Shown here in pieces: positions 24,748 to 36,859 of a DNA stretch of 64,000 bases. Both the position numbers and the translations under genes were made by a program. The notes under the pieces are model-generated. The model did no database searches and had not been told where the DNA came from. It saw only the letters and a list, made by a program, of their open reading frames with translations. The stretch is from the NCBI GenBank assembly GCA_031761425.1, contig JARFXV010001171.1, positions 186,001 to 250,000 on the forward strand, given 5' to 3'. The first letter of the stretch is position 1. Every line of letters begins with the position of its first letter. The DNA comes from Cosmopolites sordidus. Taxonomy: Eukaryota > Arthropoda > Insecta > Coleoptera > Curculionidae.

Positions 24748-25534
24748 GAATTTAACTTTTCACCTTGTGTTAGTTAATGTTGCTTTAATAATTGCCAGCG
24801 TTTTCAGATCTAGTCCTTCTTTTTTCAGGAATCGGAATAAAGATTCGCGGTCTATAGAATCATATGCTTTTTTGAAATCCACAAATGTACAGACGAATCT
24901 TGTAACAAACTGGGAGAAGAGATATACCTCTATAGTTGTTTACATCCGTTCTATCTCCTTTCTTGTGTAGTGGATGGATTAGAGCATCTTTCCAATCTTC
25001 CGGAATCCGTTCGGTTCGCCAAACTTCTTGTAGAATTTTGGTTATTTCCTTGATTGTACCTGGATCAGCGGATTTCAAAAGTTCAGCAGTGATTCCATCT
25101 TCACCAGGAGCTTTGTTATTTTTAAGCCGCTTGATTTGCCTAATTATTTCATCTTCATTCGGTGGTAATGAATCTGGATTTGTTTATTTAGGGTTTAGTG
25201 TTGGTAATTTGTTTAAAGGCTCAGGACAGTTTAGTATTTGTTCAAAATATTTCGCAAGTTCTTTGCAATTGTCTTGGTTATTTAGAGCTAATTGTCCGTT
25301 TTCCGTTTGGAAGCAAAGACTTTGGGGTTGATAGCCTGTTAATTTAGTTTTAAATGTTTTGAAAAAGTTTCGGGTGTTATTTTTTTGGAAATCTTTTTCT
25401 ATTTCATTAAGTTGATTGTTTTCATATTTTCTTTTAATTTGTCTAATTAGCTTCGATGTTTCTTTTCTTACTTCCAAAAAGATGTTATAGTTTATTGCTA
25501 TTTTTTTACTGTTCCAATCTTTGAATGCTTTACT

Positions 25535-26683
25535 TCAGCTTATTACTGCTTGCTCGCAAACTTCATCCCACCATGGATGTTTTCTACGTTTTTGTAAAGG
25601 GACCAACTTTAAGGCTGTTTTAATAATTTTTTGTTTCAATTCTTGCCAGTTCTGTGATGGTTGTTTATCAAGCTCTTCTGTTAGGGTTGGTTTTATTTTT
25701 GTTGGGTCGAACTTTGGTATTAGCAGTCTCTTTTGAATCAGTTTTCGAGGTTTTAAGCTAAGTTTGATTCTAGCCAAGTAGTGATCCGTGTCTATGTTAG
25801 CTCCTTTCCTGACTTGAACATTCAAAATCTCTTTATAATTGGGGTACGAAATTGCAACATGGTCAATTTGAAATTCACCTAGGTACGTGTTTGGGCACCT
25901 CCAGGTCTTTTGTTTTGTTATTTTCTTCTTAAAATGTGTTGACATTATTTTTAGATTAAACTGCGAACATAGTTCAACCAATCTTCTACCATTATGGTTA
26001 GTCCATTTATGAGCGGGAAAATTGCCGACTGTTTTCCTGTACTTTTTTTCTTTCCCTAGTTGGGCGTTGAAATCACCCAATAGGATTTTTACATGGTTAG
26101 AGGGAATATTAGAGATAATCTTTTCCAGAATTTCCCAGGACTTATTTACTTTTTCAGGATTAGATTTATTTTCTTCGTTAACTGGGAGGTGTGCATTGAT
26201 TAATGTATAGTTTTTGTTAGCACACTTGAGGGATAGTGTCATAAGTCGATTATTTACTGGCTGGACATTAGTTATAGAACCAAGAATGTTTCTTGAGATA
26301 GCGAAAGCAACACCGAGATGTGGTGTATTTTTGAGTATTCTTTTGTCAGTTTTACTTTTAAAAAGTCTGTAGTTGCCGAATTCCAAGGTGTTATCATCTG
26401 TCAATCTGGTTTCTTGCAAAGCTAAAATTTGGATTTTTTGCTGATTCAATGTTCGCCCCAATTTGTGTAGTTTTCCTGGACGCAGGAGAGAATTGATATT
26501 TACCGTTCCAAAGAAAGTTTTTGTTTTCGGTTTCAGACGTTGGCCAGAGGTCTCCGACTCCCTCTGAAAGATTTTGCGTTTAAGCCCGGTCGCCCCAGAA
26601 TCCGAAAGTCCGGTTGTACCAGCAAAGCTGGCAGAGGATTGTCTAACTCCTGGGGTAATTTTGTAATTACTAGAACGCTTCAT
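25535..26683 (-). CDS. Endonuclease domain ORF of RTE-like copy 3 (382 aa)
   Basis: Open for 382 codons. Residues 1-60 are basic and low in complexity. About 60-270 form an APE-type endonuclease with NINSLL, QETRL, GDFNAQL, the FQIDHV Asp-His pair and DTDHYL. The end, KRRKHPWWDEVCEQAV, is the linker to the RT, where intact relatives would continue. Here a stop follows at 25537-25535. The product could be a lone endonuclease but is more likely non-functional. Confidence 0.7.
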   Translation of the reverse strand: MKRSSNYKITPGVRQSSASFAGTTGLSDSGATGLKRKIFQRESETSGQRLKPKTKTFFGTVNINSLLRPGKLHKLGRTLNQQKIQILALQETRLTDDNTLEFGNYRLFKSKTDKRILKNTPHLGVAFAISRNILGSITNVQPVNNRLMTLSLKCANKNYTLINAHLPVNEENKSNPEKVNKSWEILEKIISNIPSNHVKILLGDFNAQLGKEKKYRKTVGNFPAHKWTNHNGRRLVELCSQFNLKIMSTHFKKKITKQKTWRCPNTYLGEFQIDHVAISYPNYKEILNVQVRKGANIDTDHYLARIKLSLKPRKLIQKRLLIPKFDPTKIKPTLTEELDKQPSQNWQELKQKIIKTALKLVPLQKRRKHPWWDEVCEQAVIS

Positions 26684-26956
26684 CTTGTACTTTGAATTAA
26701 AGGTTTGAACTATGACGGTTCAGAGGTTAAGACTGGAGGGGTTAGTTCTAGAATTTAAATATCAGCCACACCACTGGTGAACAGACGCTGACCACTCAAC
26801 CGCTTGATACAAGTCAGACGCTAAGTGGATTTAGTTTTTTTTGCCTTGGTTCGGGGCTGCTTATTTTGAGATATTCGCAGCTGTCCATTAATATCTAATG
26901 GAACTTTCACTATCCACCATCCGTGACCCGTCCAGTACCTTAGGCGAGGTATACTG

Positions 26957-27057
<101 letters not shown>

Positions 27058-27059
27058 TT

Positions 27060-28065
27060 TTAATATACACCGCTCCTCTATTCCTACATGACTTCATGCG
27101 AATCGTCCATTGTTTGAAATAGTATTGGAAATGTTCTTCTATCAATTCCTTCAGAACCCGTGCCGCTTTTTCTTTCACAGCTTCAATGGACTCAGATTTT
27201 GTTTCATTCAATGCTGATTTCACCTTAGAAAACAGATAGAAGTCGCTTGGCGCAAGATCCGGCGATTAAGGCGGATGGTGTAACCCTGGGATGATTTACT
27301 TGGCTAGAAACCTCTTGACAGACAATGCAGAATGAGCCCGGCATCTATGACTTGTCCTTTCACAATTCGGGTCGTTTTTACCTTATTCTTTTACTGAGTT
27401 CAGTAAGAACGTGAAGGTAGTAATGTTGATTAATAATTTGACCCTCAAGAATTCAGTGAAGGTACATAATCTCGTGTCGGTTTTTGGCTCTCGGTAAATT
27501 TGGGCTCTTCCAGTGCATGGATTGACACTTCGTTTCAGGATCATAAGTAAAAAGCCACGATTCGTCACATGTTATTATCCTTTCCACTAAGTTTGGGTCA
27601 TTTTCAATGGAATGGTTAGTACAAAAATTTTTGTGAGCTTCTTGTTGTTCAAAAATGATAATTTTAGACACACACTTTTTGCAAGTTAAAATTGGTATGT
27701 AAAATTTGTCGTCGCATTGTTTGTCAATTTCTACAGTTTCATTATTCGTACGAATATCTAACTGATGGTCAGATCGAACCAGACTACCGATTCTTTAGAT
27801 ATTGTCATTCGTTTTTGAAGTGGAAGGGCGATCCGGGTGTGGATCATCTGCATCCTCTTCTTGGTCATCTTGAAAACGCTTAAACCACTCAAAAAAACGT
27901 GCACGTGATAAACATTCATTACCATACACTTTTTTTAATAAATTATAATTTATAATTAAAATTTTTTTTTTAATTTTAATAAAAGTTTTAGTTGCGGTTT
28001 ATCCAAGTTTCAAGTCAAATTTCTCAACAATTTGTTGCTATATTGTTACACTTAACATTTTTCCG
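27060..28065 (-). pseudogene. Mariner transposase pseudogene
   Basis: Minus-strand frames read, in order: VYGNECLSRARFFEWFKRF (around 27935-27880), DPHPDRPSTSKTND, ENDPNLVERIITCDESWLFT then YDPETKCQSMHW (27610-27510, holding the first catalytic Asp in CDES), and SIEAVKEKAARVLKELIEEH then RNRGAVYI at the C-terminus (27190-27060). The segment with the second and third Asp is largely deleted or scrambled between 27380 and 27225. Multiple stops and frameshifts. Confidence 0.8.
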
Positions 28066-28253
28066 GCAAAACAAAAAAACAAATCTAATGCAAATGAAGG
28101 CTATGGTTATATTGTTTATATTGTTTATAGAAGCAAGAGGTACTGCATTCGAAAGAGAAAGCTTCATGATAAACAACTGTTGGCCACTGGCGTTTGGCGC
28201 ATGCGTATTTCTTTTGTAGCACTGTCAGTCTCGTTATTTAATAGTCACACCTC

Positions 28254-28760
<507 letters not shown>

Positions 28761-28984
28761 TTTGTTAGTACATTTTTGTACATTTTATTTCGTTGTACTT
28801 TTTAGTACATAATTCTTCCATAAATTAAGAATAAACGAACGAAGCATTGAAACTGGTATTAAACACTTATAGGAGTCTTCAAAAGTTTTCGTCAGATAAA
28901 GGTAAAATTAAATAAAAATCAATCAAATAAAATCGAAATTTAATATATCAATCATATCAATCGTCAAATAAGGGCAAAATTGCA

Positions 28985-30691
28985 AAAAATATTTCAAATA
29001 AAAATTAAAATATGCCAAATATTTCTAAGATTGTCAAGCGTCTGCGAGAGGATTGTTTTTATTTAAAAGCTGATAATAGAAATAAGGTAGTAATGGACAA
29101 ATCTACTCACTTTGAATGCGTTGAAAAATTAATTCAAGACCGTCCATTTAAACGATTACCGAGGAATCCATTGTCAAAAATGTTTAACGAAGTTAGAGAT
29201 GCATTGAAATCTTGCAACAGCCTTATTTCTCCTTTTCTGAAAAACAAACTACATATTTCGAATCCAAAAGTGCCAAGATTGTATGCTCTACCAAAAATTC
29301 ATAAACCAGGAATATCAATGAGACCAATTGTATCAGCCATTGATTCTCCAACATACAATTTCACAAAATGGTTAACAAAGGAATTTGAAAATCTACCAAA
29401 CTAACTATCTTCCTGTTCTATGATAAATTCAACAAAATTCATAGAAATAGTCAAAAACACACATCTACAGGAAGGTGAGGTCTTGGTTTCCTTTGACGTA
29501 TCATCGTTGTTTCCGAGTATTCCGATTACACATACCTTGAAGTATCTGAGGGACTTACTCGAGTTAAACGGTTTTAATAACAACATTGTTTCTGAGTACA
29601 TCTCCTTAACGAGATTACATACGAAGCAAAATTGTTTTCAGCTTAATAACAGGTTTTACGAACAACAAGAAGGAACTGCAATGGGCAATCCTCTGTCACC
29701 TCTGTCTTAGCCAACTTATTCATGAGTCGAATCCGAGGCGAAAGATGAATTCAGTTACTTTCCGAAGATACGGTTAAGATATGTGGATGACGTTTTTGCA
29801 ATTTTCGATTTAAAAAATGAAAACTTAGTTGATTTTATTAACAACTTAAATAGTAAACCCAAAACATAGTATTCAAGCATGAACTCGAAAACAATGATAG
29901 TTTGCCATTTCTGGATGTTTTAGTTAGTAGAAATAATAAAAATAGGTTAGATTTTGATATTTTTAGAAAAAACACCACCACTTCGAGATACATTCCTAAC
30001 GATTCGAATCATAGCGTCCAAAATAAAATGGCTAGTTTAAATTTTATGGTAAAAAGATTAATTACGTTTTCTTTAAATAAAGATAATTATAACAAATAAT
30101 TAAAATTAATTAGGGAGGTATCCGAAGTAAACGTTTATAATAAGAACATTGTAGATAAATTAATTAGAAAACATAAGTTTAGGAAATTATTGAAAGAATC
30201 TTCAACTTTTCAAAAGGATCAAAAAATAAATAAATTCATGATAATACCGTTTGATGCCAAATTAATACGAGAGTTAAACAAAATTAAAAAAAATGTGGGC
30301 ATTAAGATTGTGTACAAATTATATATTAAATTAAGTCCTGAGTAATCCAAAGGATAAAGTAGATCAACAAGAAAAGTCGGGGATTTACGAAATTAGTTGT
30401 CAAGATTGTGATCGGAGGTATATTGGGCAAACAAAAAGATCAATATTAATGCGATTTAAAGAACACATTGCCCACATTAGATATGGTAGAAATGAAAAAT
30501 CTTGTGTTGCCCAAGATGTAATCGAACATGACCACAATATAGATATTAGAAATTTAAGACTGGTAAAAAATATAAATAACAATAGGGCTTTGGATGCATA
30601 TGAAAGCATTCAAATAGAAAAATGCAAGAAAATCATGAACCGGGATAAACGACTTATTCCGTTTAGTCAACTTTTTCTATTATTAATGTAA
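28985..30691 (+). pseudogene. Penelope-like element: RT plus GIY-YIG nuclease, broken
   Basis: Plus-strand blocks. 29012-29404 is the RT N-terminal part (KVPRLYALPKIHKPG, MRPIVSAIDSPTYN). 29420-29710 has SFDVSSLFPSIPITHTL and GTAMGNPLSPLS. Around 29770-29800 RYVDDVFAIF supplies the catalytic Asp pair. 29902-30099 has DSLPFLDVLVSR and the thumb. 30390-30691 is the GIY-YIG domain: GIYEISCQDCDRRYIGQTKR, FKEHIAHIRYG, with CVAQDVIEHDH, ending FSQLFLLLM. Stops occur at about 29404, 29710, 29765, 30099 and 30345, so it is defunct. PLEs use the GIY-YIG nuclease for integration. The 5' part is truncated or unrecognised. Confidence 0.85.
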
Positions 30692-30865
30692 GGCTCTGAA
30701 AACTTCACGGTTCATAGTTTTTACATGCTTCATTAGGTACTGTTATCATATAAATAGAACATAGTTTAGTTTTAGAATTAGATTAAATCATCTCCTGATG
30801 ATGCTTGATGCTGATGCATAGTTAGCGAAGTTTAGTGGTAAACCTTTTCGAGTTTAGTAAATGAA
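30692..30865 (+). repeat. PLE 3' tail with truncated hammerhead-like motif
   Basis: Follows the GIY-YIG stop directly. It reads TTCATTAGGTACTGTTATCA, then ATCTCCTGATGA, an altered stem II and GTTAGCGAA, and goes straight to TTTAGTGGTAAACC. The stem III and cleavage-site segment is deleted. Its position shows that the hammerhead-like tails elsewhere in the window belong to this PLE family. Confidence 0.6.
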
Positions 30866-31535
30866 GTAGTAACAATATAAAACTACATTATACTAAATAG
30901 ATTATAAATATTTTGTTATATTTATCATAAAATATGCTTTAAATTGTGTATGTGTAAAATCTTGTTGAAATGAGATAAAAATTATCAGACACAAATCTTT
31001 CTGAAATTTTGATACTGTTAACAACATAAATATTTGTTATTATTGCTTTAATTAGATTACAACTGATATCTGAAAAACGAATATATCCATGTTTAAACAC
31101 GTTAAGACACGTTCTATATATCCGAAATCCTTCCGGATCCGAAACAGATAAGATTTCTGAATTCTCTAGAAGTTTTATCACATTTTGTGAGTTTAGTTCA
31201 GTTATTTGTCATTTTAATCTTGTGGATTCTACAGAACAAATTAAAATTTTGTGATTTTTAGGAAAAACGCTTGAAAGTAAATATAAACTAAAATTCATAT
31301 CATGGATGGGTATCATAAAATCTATGATGTAGGTATGATCTAGGTATTAGTTGAGTTTTTCTGATAATTTTTATGATAGTTCTAACAATGTGAACTTTCT
31401 TATATCTAATTGTGTGCTGAGGTTTACATTTTGGTCTTTATTATGTCTGTATGTTTTTTATATTTTCGTTTAAAATATTCAAAATTTTAGACGAAAAACG
31501 TTTTAGAATAAAAACGTCTAAATTTTTGCCATTCT
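30866..31535. other. Unassigned AT-rich spacer
   Basis: No coding or repeat signature was recognised. Confidence 0.35.
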
Positions 31536-31644
31536 TTCTAGTTGTATAGGGTCCGGCAGGGAGCTATGGTGTTTTTGAAACGACTGTTACGCACGGCAGT
31601 GTCGAGCGAATGTTTTCAGAATGGTTGGTATCTACTCGTTCCCG

Positions 31645-31975
31645 GATGCTATCCCGGATTTACGAAATTAGTTGTCAAGACTGTGATCGAAGGTATATTG
31701 AGCAAACAAAAAGATCTATATTGACAAAAAATAAAGAATATATTGCCCACATTAGATATGGGAGAAATGAAAAATCTTGTGTTGCCCAACATGCAATCGA
31801 ACACGACTACAGAATAGATATTAGTAATTTAAGACTAATTAAAAGTATTAATAATAATAGGGCTTTGGATGCATTTGAAATGAAAGCATTCAAATAGAAA
31901 AATGTAAGAAAATCATGAACCGAGATAAAAAGCCTATCCCGTTCAGTAAACTTTTTCAAATATTAATGTAAGGCT
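31645..31975 (+). pseudogene. Second copy of the PLE GIY-YIG domain
   Basis: Nearly the same sequence as 30385-30690: IYEISCQDCDRRYIEQTKRS (the conserved Gly of YIGQT is Glu here), EYIAHIRYGRNEKSCVAQHA and NNNRALDAFE. It is truncated on the left and broken by a frameshift near 31895. It lies between 31540-31640, which may be part of another element, and the DDE fragment starting at 31979. Confidence 0.75.
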
Positions 31976-31978
31976 TAG

Positions 31979-32379
31979 TAAATTGTTGGATCTGATGAAA
32001 GATGTACTATATCAGTTCAGATATAGCATGTCTTTTATGCACGATGGAGCTTGCCCTCATTTCTCTGTAAATGTAAAAGCCCATTTAGACCGGTTATTTC
32101 CAGGACGATGGATAGGACATGATGGACCACTGGTGGCCACCACGTTTCCCAGATTTAAATTCTCTCGATTACTTTCTCTGGGGATACTGGAAGGCATTGG
32201 TCTATGCTATAGACCAATATATAGTCTATTCTGTAGAGGAATTGCAGCATCGTATATTTACTGCTTGTGATTATATCAATATTAAACCTGGTATTTTCGG
32301 CAGGGTAAGACCTTCTATGAAGAAAAGAATTAGAGGGTGCATTGAGATGAATGGAGGTCTTATTGTTAAGAATTCTTAA
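31979..32379 (+). pseudogene. IS630/mariner-type DDE domain fragment (DD41D-like)
   Basis: The frame from 31983 reads SFMHDGACPHFSVNVKAHLD then RLFPGRWIGHDGP. After a one-base shift near 32125 it continues WWPPRFPDLNSLDYFLWGYW and GIFGRVRPSMKKRIRGCIEM to a stop at 32379. The Asp of MHDGA and the Asp of LDYFLW are the second and third catalytic residues, about 41 apart. Only the C-terminal half is present; the PLE fragment adjoins on the left. Confidence 0.75.
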
Positions 32380-32699
32380 TTAATAAGATGCATTTTGATA
32401 TCCATGTAATCGTGCCTCGATTAATAAAAAGACAGCTTTCTGGAAAATGGTCTACCCTAACGTTATGAAATAAGAGGACCTTTTTTATCTAAAAATCTTT
32501 GCGATCCAATAATTCGATTTAAAAAATTAAAAAATATTACAAACAAAAAGTTATGGCAGCCTTTACCAAGGAGACGCCCATATGTGACGCCCCTGACTAA
32601 AATATTCAATTATTAACACAAATGTTTTTTCATTTCACAACCATTGACACAACCGTTTCGAAAATATTGCGAAAAAACCATCTTTAGAGTTCCCCCTTT

Positions 32700-32840
32700 A
32701 AGGGGCTTTAGCCAACTGACGTCAGTTGGACTCTTCAGTCGAAGAGGACAACACTTCACTTGAAAATGCCAAATGCGATTTTGGCGAAACGTCGTGACTC
32801 TTCACAGAATCAACGGATCGACACCCGGAATGATTTAGAA
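32700..32840 (+). repeat. PLE-type tail, hairpin followed by GAAAC
   Basis: Contains GCCAAA (32768-32773), loop TGCGAT, TTTGGC (32780-32785) and GAAAC (32786-32790). This is the stem II plus GAAAC arrangement seen in hammerhead-like PLE tails, but the expected CTGANGA box upstream is reduced to CTTGAAAA. It is followed by (TA)n and poly-T. Family membership is inferred. Confidence 0.35.
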
Positions 32841-32844
32841 ACAT

Positions 32845-32932
<88 letters not shown>
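32841..32932. repeat. (TA)n followed by a 34-T run
   Basis: TA tract from about 32843 to 32898, then 34 consecutive T from 32899 to 32932. Confidence 0.95.
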
Positions 32933-32933
<1 letters not shown>

Positions 32934-32994
32934 TTGGCCATTTCCTTATCTAAATGGGGCGCTAAACGCCATGAGTTTTTGCGCTTAGGGTTGC

Positions 32995-33425
32995 CAAAAT
33001 AGATCCACTTTCATCACCTGTCACTACTCGATCCAAAAAATCATTTCTTCTGGCAAGCAAAATTCCATAAGTGGTTTTTCAATGTATCTTTCCTTAAATT
33101 CATATGGAATCAATTTTCCTTCCTTCTGGATCTTTCCTAATACGTGTAGACGTGCGGAAATGGTAGATTGGACATTATTCAATGCTTCTGTCAATTGTTT
33201 CAACTTATGAGTTGAGTCTTTATTAATGTTTGCAAATCTGCATCTTCAAACATTTTCGGTTGTTCTAGATGCTCCTTTTTTTTTATCACCATTTTTACAG
33301 CGTTTAAAACATGATGACGTGTGCTTACCATCCAAAACGCCGTAGACGTCATGCCAACAAATGAATTAGTAACGCCATCTATTAGCAAAATCGACATTAT
33401 TAACTGAAACCAAATTATATAATAC
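32995..33425 (-). pseudogene. Mariner transposase N-terminal fragment
   Basis: Minus-strand frames read EHLEQPKMFEDADLQTL, then KDSTHKLKQLTEALNNVQST, ISARLHVLGKIQKEGK and PYEFKERYIEKPLMEF. The protein is closely related to the fragment at 28410-28760. A frameshift lies near 33225. The catalytic domain is absent. Confidence 0.7.
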
Positions 33426-33429
33426 AATT

Positions 33430-34100
33430 ATTGGTTGAGGGATAGTTAAAAATAAAAACATGACTCATAACAAAAAAAGCTTTATTAAGTACAATACTAG
33501 ATTAAATATATACTTTATTACATTTAACAAATATTAAAACAATTAAAAATTATATAAAGTAAAGTAAAAGTAAAAATATCTTTTCTAGTTTTTTGAACAA
33601 TTAAATTAAAAAAAAAACAGAATTGAGATTTCAAAAGCATTTAAGAGGATATATTTTTGGGGTTTGCGGCAGCAAGTTCATCAGGAGAGCGAAATTTCGA
33701 GTTGACCAGGAAATTGACATTTTGGGTTGCATATGTCTTAAAAATCTATAACATGTAATATAGTACTATATTAAATCCTTTAAATATGAATATAAATAAA
33801 TATAGATATTTATTTAATATGTTATATTTCAGTAGAAAAAATGTTATAATATTTATAAAGAAAAACTGTCCGGCCATGATGTATATTCTGAGAGTTTTTT
33901 TAGTGTGTTACAAATTATGCAAAGATTTCTTTTTTTTCAGAATTCCAATAAATCGTTAGTGAATAAGAATTTGTGGTAGGAGTCCAAAACTAAATAGACA
34001 ATGACAAATTTACTATATGGCGGATGTATATCGATTTTTTTTTGATAATAAAAGTAAAGGGCGTCCGAATAAGCACCACCAAGGGTGTATCAAACATACC
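33430..34100. other. Unassigned AT-rich spacer
   Basis: No feature could be supported. A minus-strand CTCCTGATGAACTTGC near 33680 resembles a hammerhead box but lacks a partner GAAA. Confidence 0.3.
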
Positions 34101-34106
34101 ACTGTT

Positions 34107-34245
34107 AAGAAAGGATATAGACTTTTTTTAAGAATAGTTTCCTCGCCGTATGATATCTAGCGCCATCATGTTGTAAAAACATATTGTTAAGGTACACATT
34201 AGGTGGAAATGAACTTAATTTTATTGCAAATTTCAGCATTGGTTT
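34107..34245 (-). pseudogene. DDE transposase scrap (LQHDGARYHTAR)
   Basis: A 45-codon minus-strand frame contains NNMFLQHDGARYHTARK, the second-Asp block of rosa/IS630-type transposases. Sequence on either side does not continue recognisably. Confidence 0.45.
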
Positions 34246-34517
34246 GCAGAAATCCTAAAACGTTCTTTCGTTGTAAAATGATCTATAATTAATTGCTGGA
34301 TCTCTAGATGACACATAAAATGACACCCTTTATATTTGAATTTTTGTTTGCTTCGCCATTTCGATTTTAAAGTTCAAAATTAGATATGAAATTAATCTTT
34401 AGTAAATATTGTCCTTCGTCATTTTGTCAATAACGTTAATAATACATTTCAAATTAAATAGATTTTCTGATATAAAAACACATTCGCCATTTCGTCCACT
34501 TCGATTTTATATTTTAT

Positions 34518-34519
<2 letters not shown>

Positions 34520-34606
<87 letters not shown>
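34520..34606. repeat. (TA)n microsatellite
   Basis: About 87 bp of TA. Confidence 0.95.
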
Positions 34607-34607
<1 letters not shown>

Positions 34608-34816
34608 CATACATATAAAACATATATACATATAAAAATATAAATTATATATATATATATATAATATAAAAATATGTAAACTGACGCACGCCTATAAGCA
34701 TACTCAATTCTCGGACATGCTCAGAAGACTCAAATTAGTAGTGAGAGAAATAGACGTATATATGTCTGTACCGTAATGATTTCGCCGATTTCCAGACCTT
34801 GATAGCAATATAGTAG

Positions 34817-34819
<3 letters not shown>

Positions 34820-34888
<69 letters not shown>
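34820..34888. repeat. (TA)n microsatellite
   Basis: About 69 bp of TA. The 210 bp between this and the previous tract hold nothing recognisable. Confidence 0.95.
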
Positions 34889-34891
<3 letters not shown>

Positions 34892-35269
34892 TTTATCCTC
34901 CTATGAGGTTAGTTTCGTCAATAACTTTAATAATACATTAAATATTACATAATTTGATGAAATATCTTTTCCTTCGCCCTACAGTCAATAAAGTTGGTGA
35001 TATATTCGATTTGGAAATAAATTTTAGGTATGTTTGATAACATGACAATGGTCTTTTGTTTATCTAGGTGTATAGGTTCTATAACCTTCTTTCTTTTATT
35101 ATAATGTTTTAAGTGACCATTATTATATCCTTGCAAAGATAGTTAGCCACTTTTTGCAAGAGTTAACTTATTTAAGGGAGAATTACAATTTGTGTAATTT
35201 TTCTATTATTTGTCTTTTTTTCTAAGGATCTTTTAATATATATTTAATATATATTATAATTTATAATAT

Positions 35270-35560
35270 TTTATAAGGAACTATGGATATAATAGTCTGG
35301 TAGTTACAATGGTGCGAGTTCGATTCCTACTCACGAATTGGGTGTTTGTATTTTGTTTAAATGTGTTTGTATGTTTATATGCAACAATGTAATAATCTCT
35401 TAAGGAATTGCTTCGTAGTTATGCTAGTAATAAGGTAGGGCAAGGCCGAATGCCATCTGAGGGATTCTACGTTGGTCACTCTCCAAAACGTAGGCATTGG
35501 ATCTCTGGTTTGAGATTGGCGTTAGCTTAAATTGGTTTGAGATTGGCGTTAGCAAATTCT
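35270..35560 (+). repeat. tRNA-derived SINE, plus copy
   Basis: The head contains AGTTCGATTCCTACTC (about 35318-35333), a B-box-like RNA polymerase III promoter element, preceded by GTCTGGTAGTTACAATGG in A-box position. The body shares TTTAAATGTGTTTGTATGTT and TTAAGGAATT with the minus copy at 36040-36245. Near the end the 21-mer TGGTTTGAGATTGGCGTTAG(C) is repeated at 35506 and 35533. Confidence 0.55.
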
Positions 35561-36035
35561 AAGCAGTATTTCTTGTTGTATTATGCCGTCGCCATTTTGC
35601 CATACCTTGTAAGTGTTTGTACACACTTATACACGTATATTAAGCTCTTTGCTATGCAATCATGAAATGTAAAGGCGCAGAGTTTCGATAACATTATTAC
35701 AGTTTTTCTTTAATTTACCTTTTCCAAGCAGAGTTTAATCAACACAGAAAATTCACTTATTCCCATGATAGCAAAAATATTAAACTTTTGAAAACTGTGA
35801 AAACAAAAATAAATGTCATATGGGTATGAAAATCATGAAACATTACTACAGATCTTGTTCTCCAAGCGACTAGTGATTTATTGAAATTAAAGAACTTTAA
35901 TTTTTTTTTCGTGATTTATTTAAAGGTGGTATCATTTGTCACTGAAAATATTACTAAAATTAACTATACATCTGTCATCGAGATTTGTTTTTCAAGGTTT
36001 TTATTAGTTTCTATTCTTTCTGCGATTTATGTTTA
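35561..36035. other. Unassigned AT-rich spacer
   Basis: Nothing recognised. Confidence 0.3.
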
Positions 36036-36039
36036 ATCG

Positions 36040-36245
36040 TAAGTCTATCGGGAAGCCTACCGACTAGCGAGTGATCGGCCTCGAATTGGTACGACTGAGG
36101 GGAAATTCCTTATCAGCTTTTCACTTTTGCGTAGAAACATTCACACATATTTAAACCAAGTCACAAACATCCATGCCGAGTACGGAAATCGAACTGCGCC
36201 AACTACAGTGGCGACACAGGCGACAGGCCACCGCCTTAGACGCAA
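36040..36245 (-). repeat. tRNA-derived SINE, minus copy
   Basis: On the minus strand the head reads GCGTCTAAGGCGGTGGCC (A box, about 36242-36225) and GCAGTTCGATTTCCG (B box, 36197-36183), spaced as in a tRNA gene. A non-tRNA body with TTTAAATATGTGTGAATG follows. The head shows clear tRNA resemblance, but no tRNA fold is preserved. Confidence 0.7.
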
Positions 36246-36840
36246 ATATTTCATGGCGCACTATTATGACCAATTTTTCTTCATATGCTCTTGCTAGTTA
36301 TATTAAAAAATATGGGTTTTATATTATATGGTCTAACATGTAACTATATTACCTCACTAAACAAATTCTATCAATTCTGTTCCATCAGGCCCAATTCCAA
36401 AAGTTTCTGGAACATCAATTATAAACGGAAAAACGTTAAAAGAACAGTTAACAGCCATAGTCGTGACTAGAATAAACTATCAAAACTTTCTTCTTACTAT
36501 ATATAGCCAATAAACATTTTAGCTACAACAGATAAATTACTTTATATGTAAAAACTTTTGATTTCTAGTTCCAATTTGTGCAGTTTTATCAGAGAAAATT
36601 GTTATTTTAGACAAAATTTTAGAAAATTATAACACCTCGGAAAATATTTTTTATCGAAGATGATGTCAGGTTCCAGAAAATGAACAATGCAACAAATTAA
36701 CTGTAATCAAACTGAACTTTGATTTCGAAATGATGTCCATAGCATAGATACCCGACTCAAGTTTGTCATGAGTTCTAATCACTTGTTTTATTTTTCTAAT
36801 TCTTGTTTTATTTTTCTTTATGTATAAGTGATTAGGTTTT
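36246..36840. other. Unassigned AT-rich spacer
   Basis: No gene. At about 36785-36825, TTGTTTTATTTTTCTAATTC is repeated twice in tandem. Confidence 0.35.
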
Positions 36841-36859
36841 ATTTATTTTTTCACAATTA

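Noticed and set aside
24578..25331. Plus-strand frames of 130 and 131 codons
   Set aside because: Antisense shadows of the RTE-like copy 3; similar shadows occur opposite copy 1 (15215-16117).
33670..33700. Hammerhead-like CTCCTGATGAAC on the minus strand
   Set aside because: No GAAA box or cleavage triplet at the right distance.
35318..35333. Possible tRNA gene
   Set aside because: Only a B-box-like word and a weak A box are present and no cloverleaf can be formed; a SINE head is the better reading.
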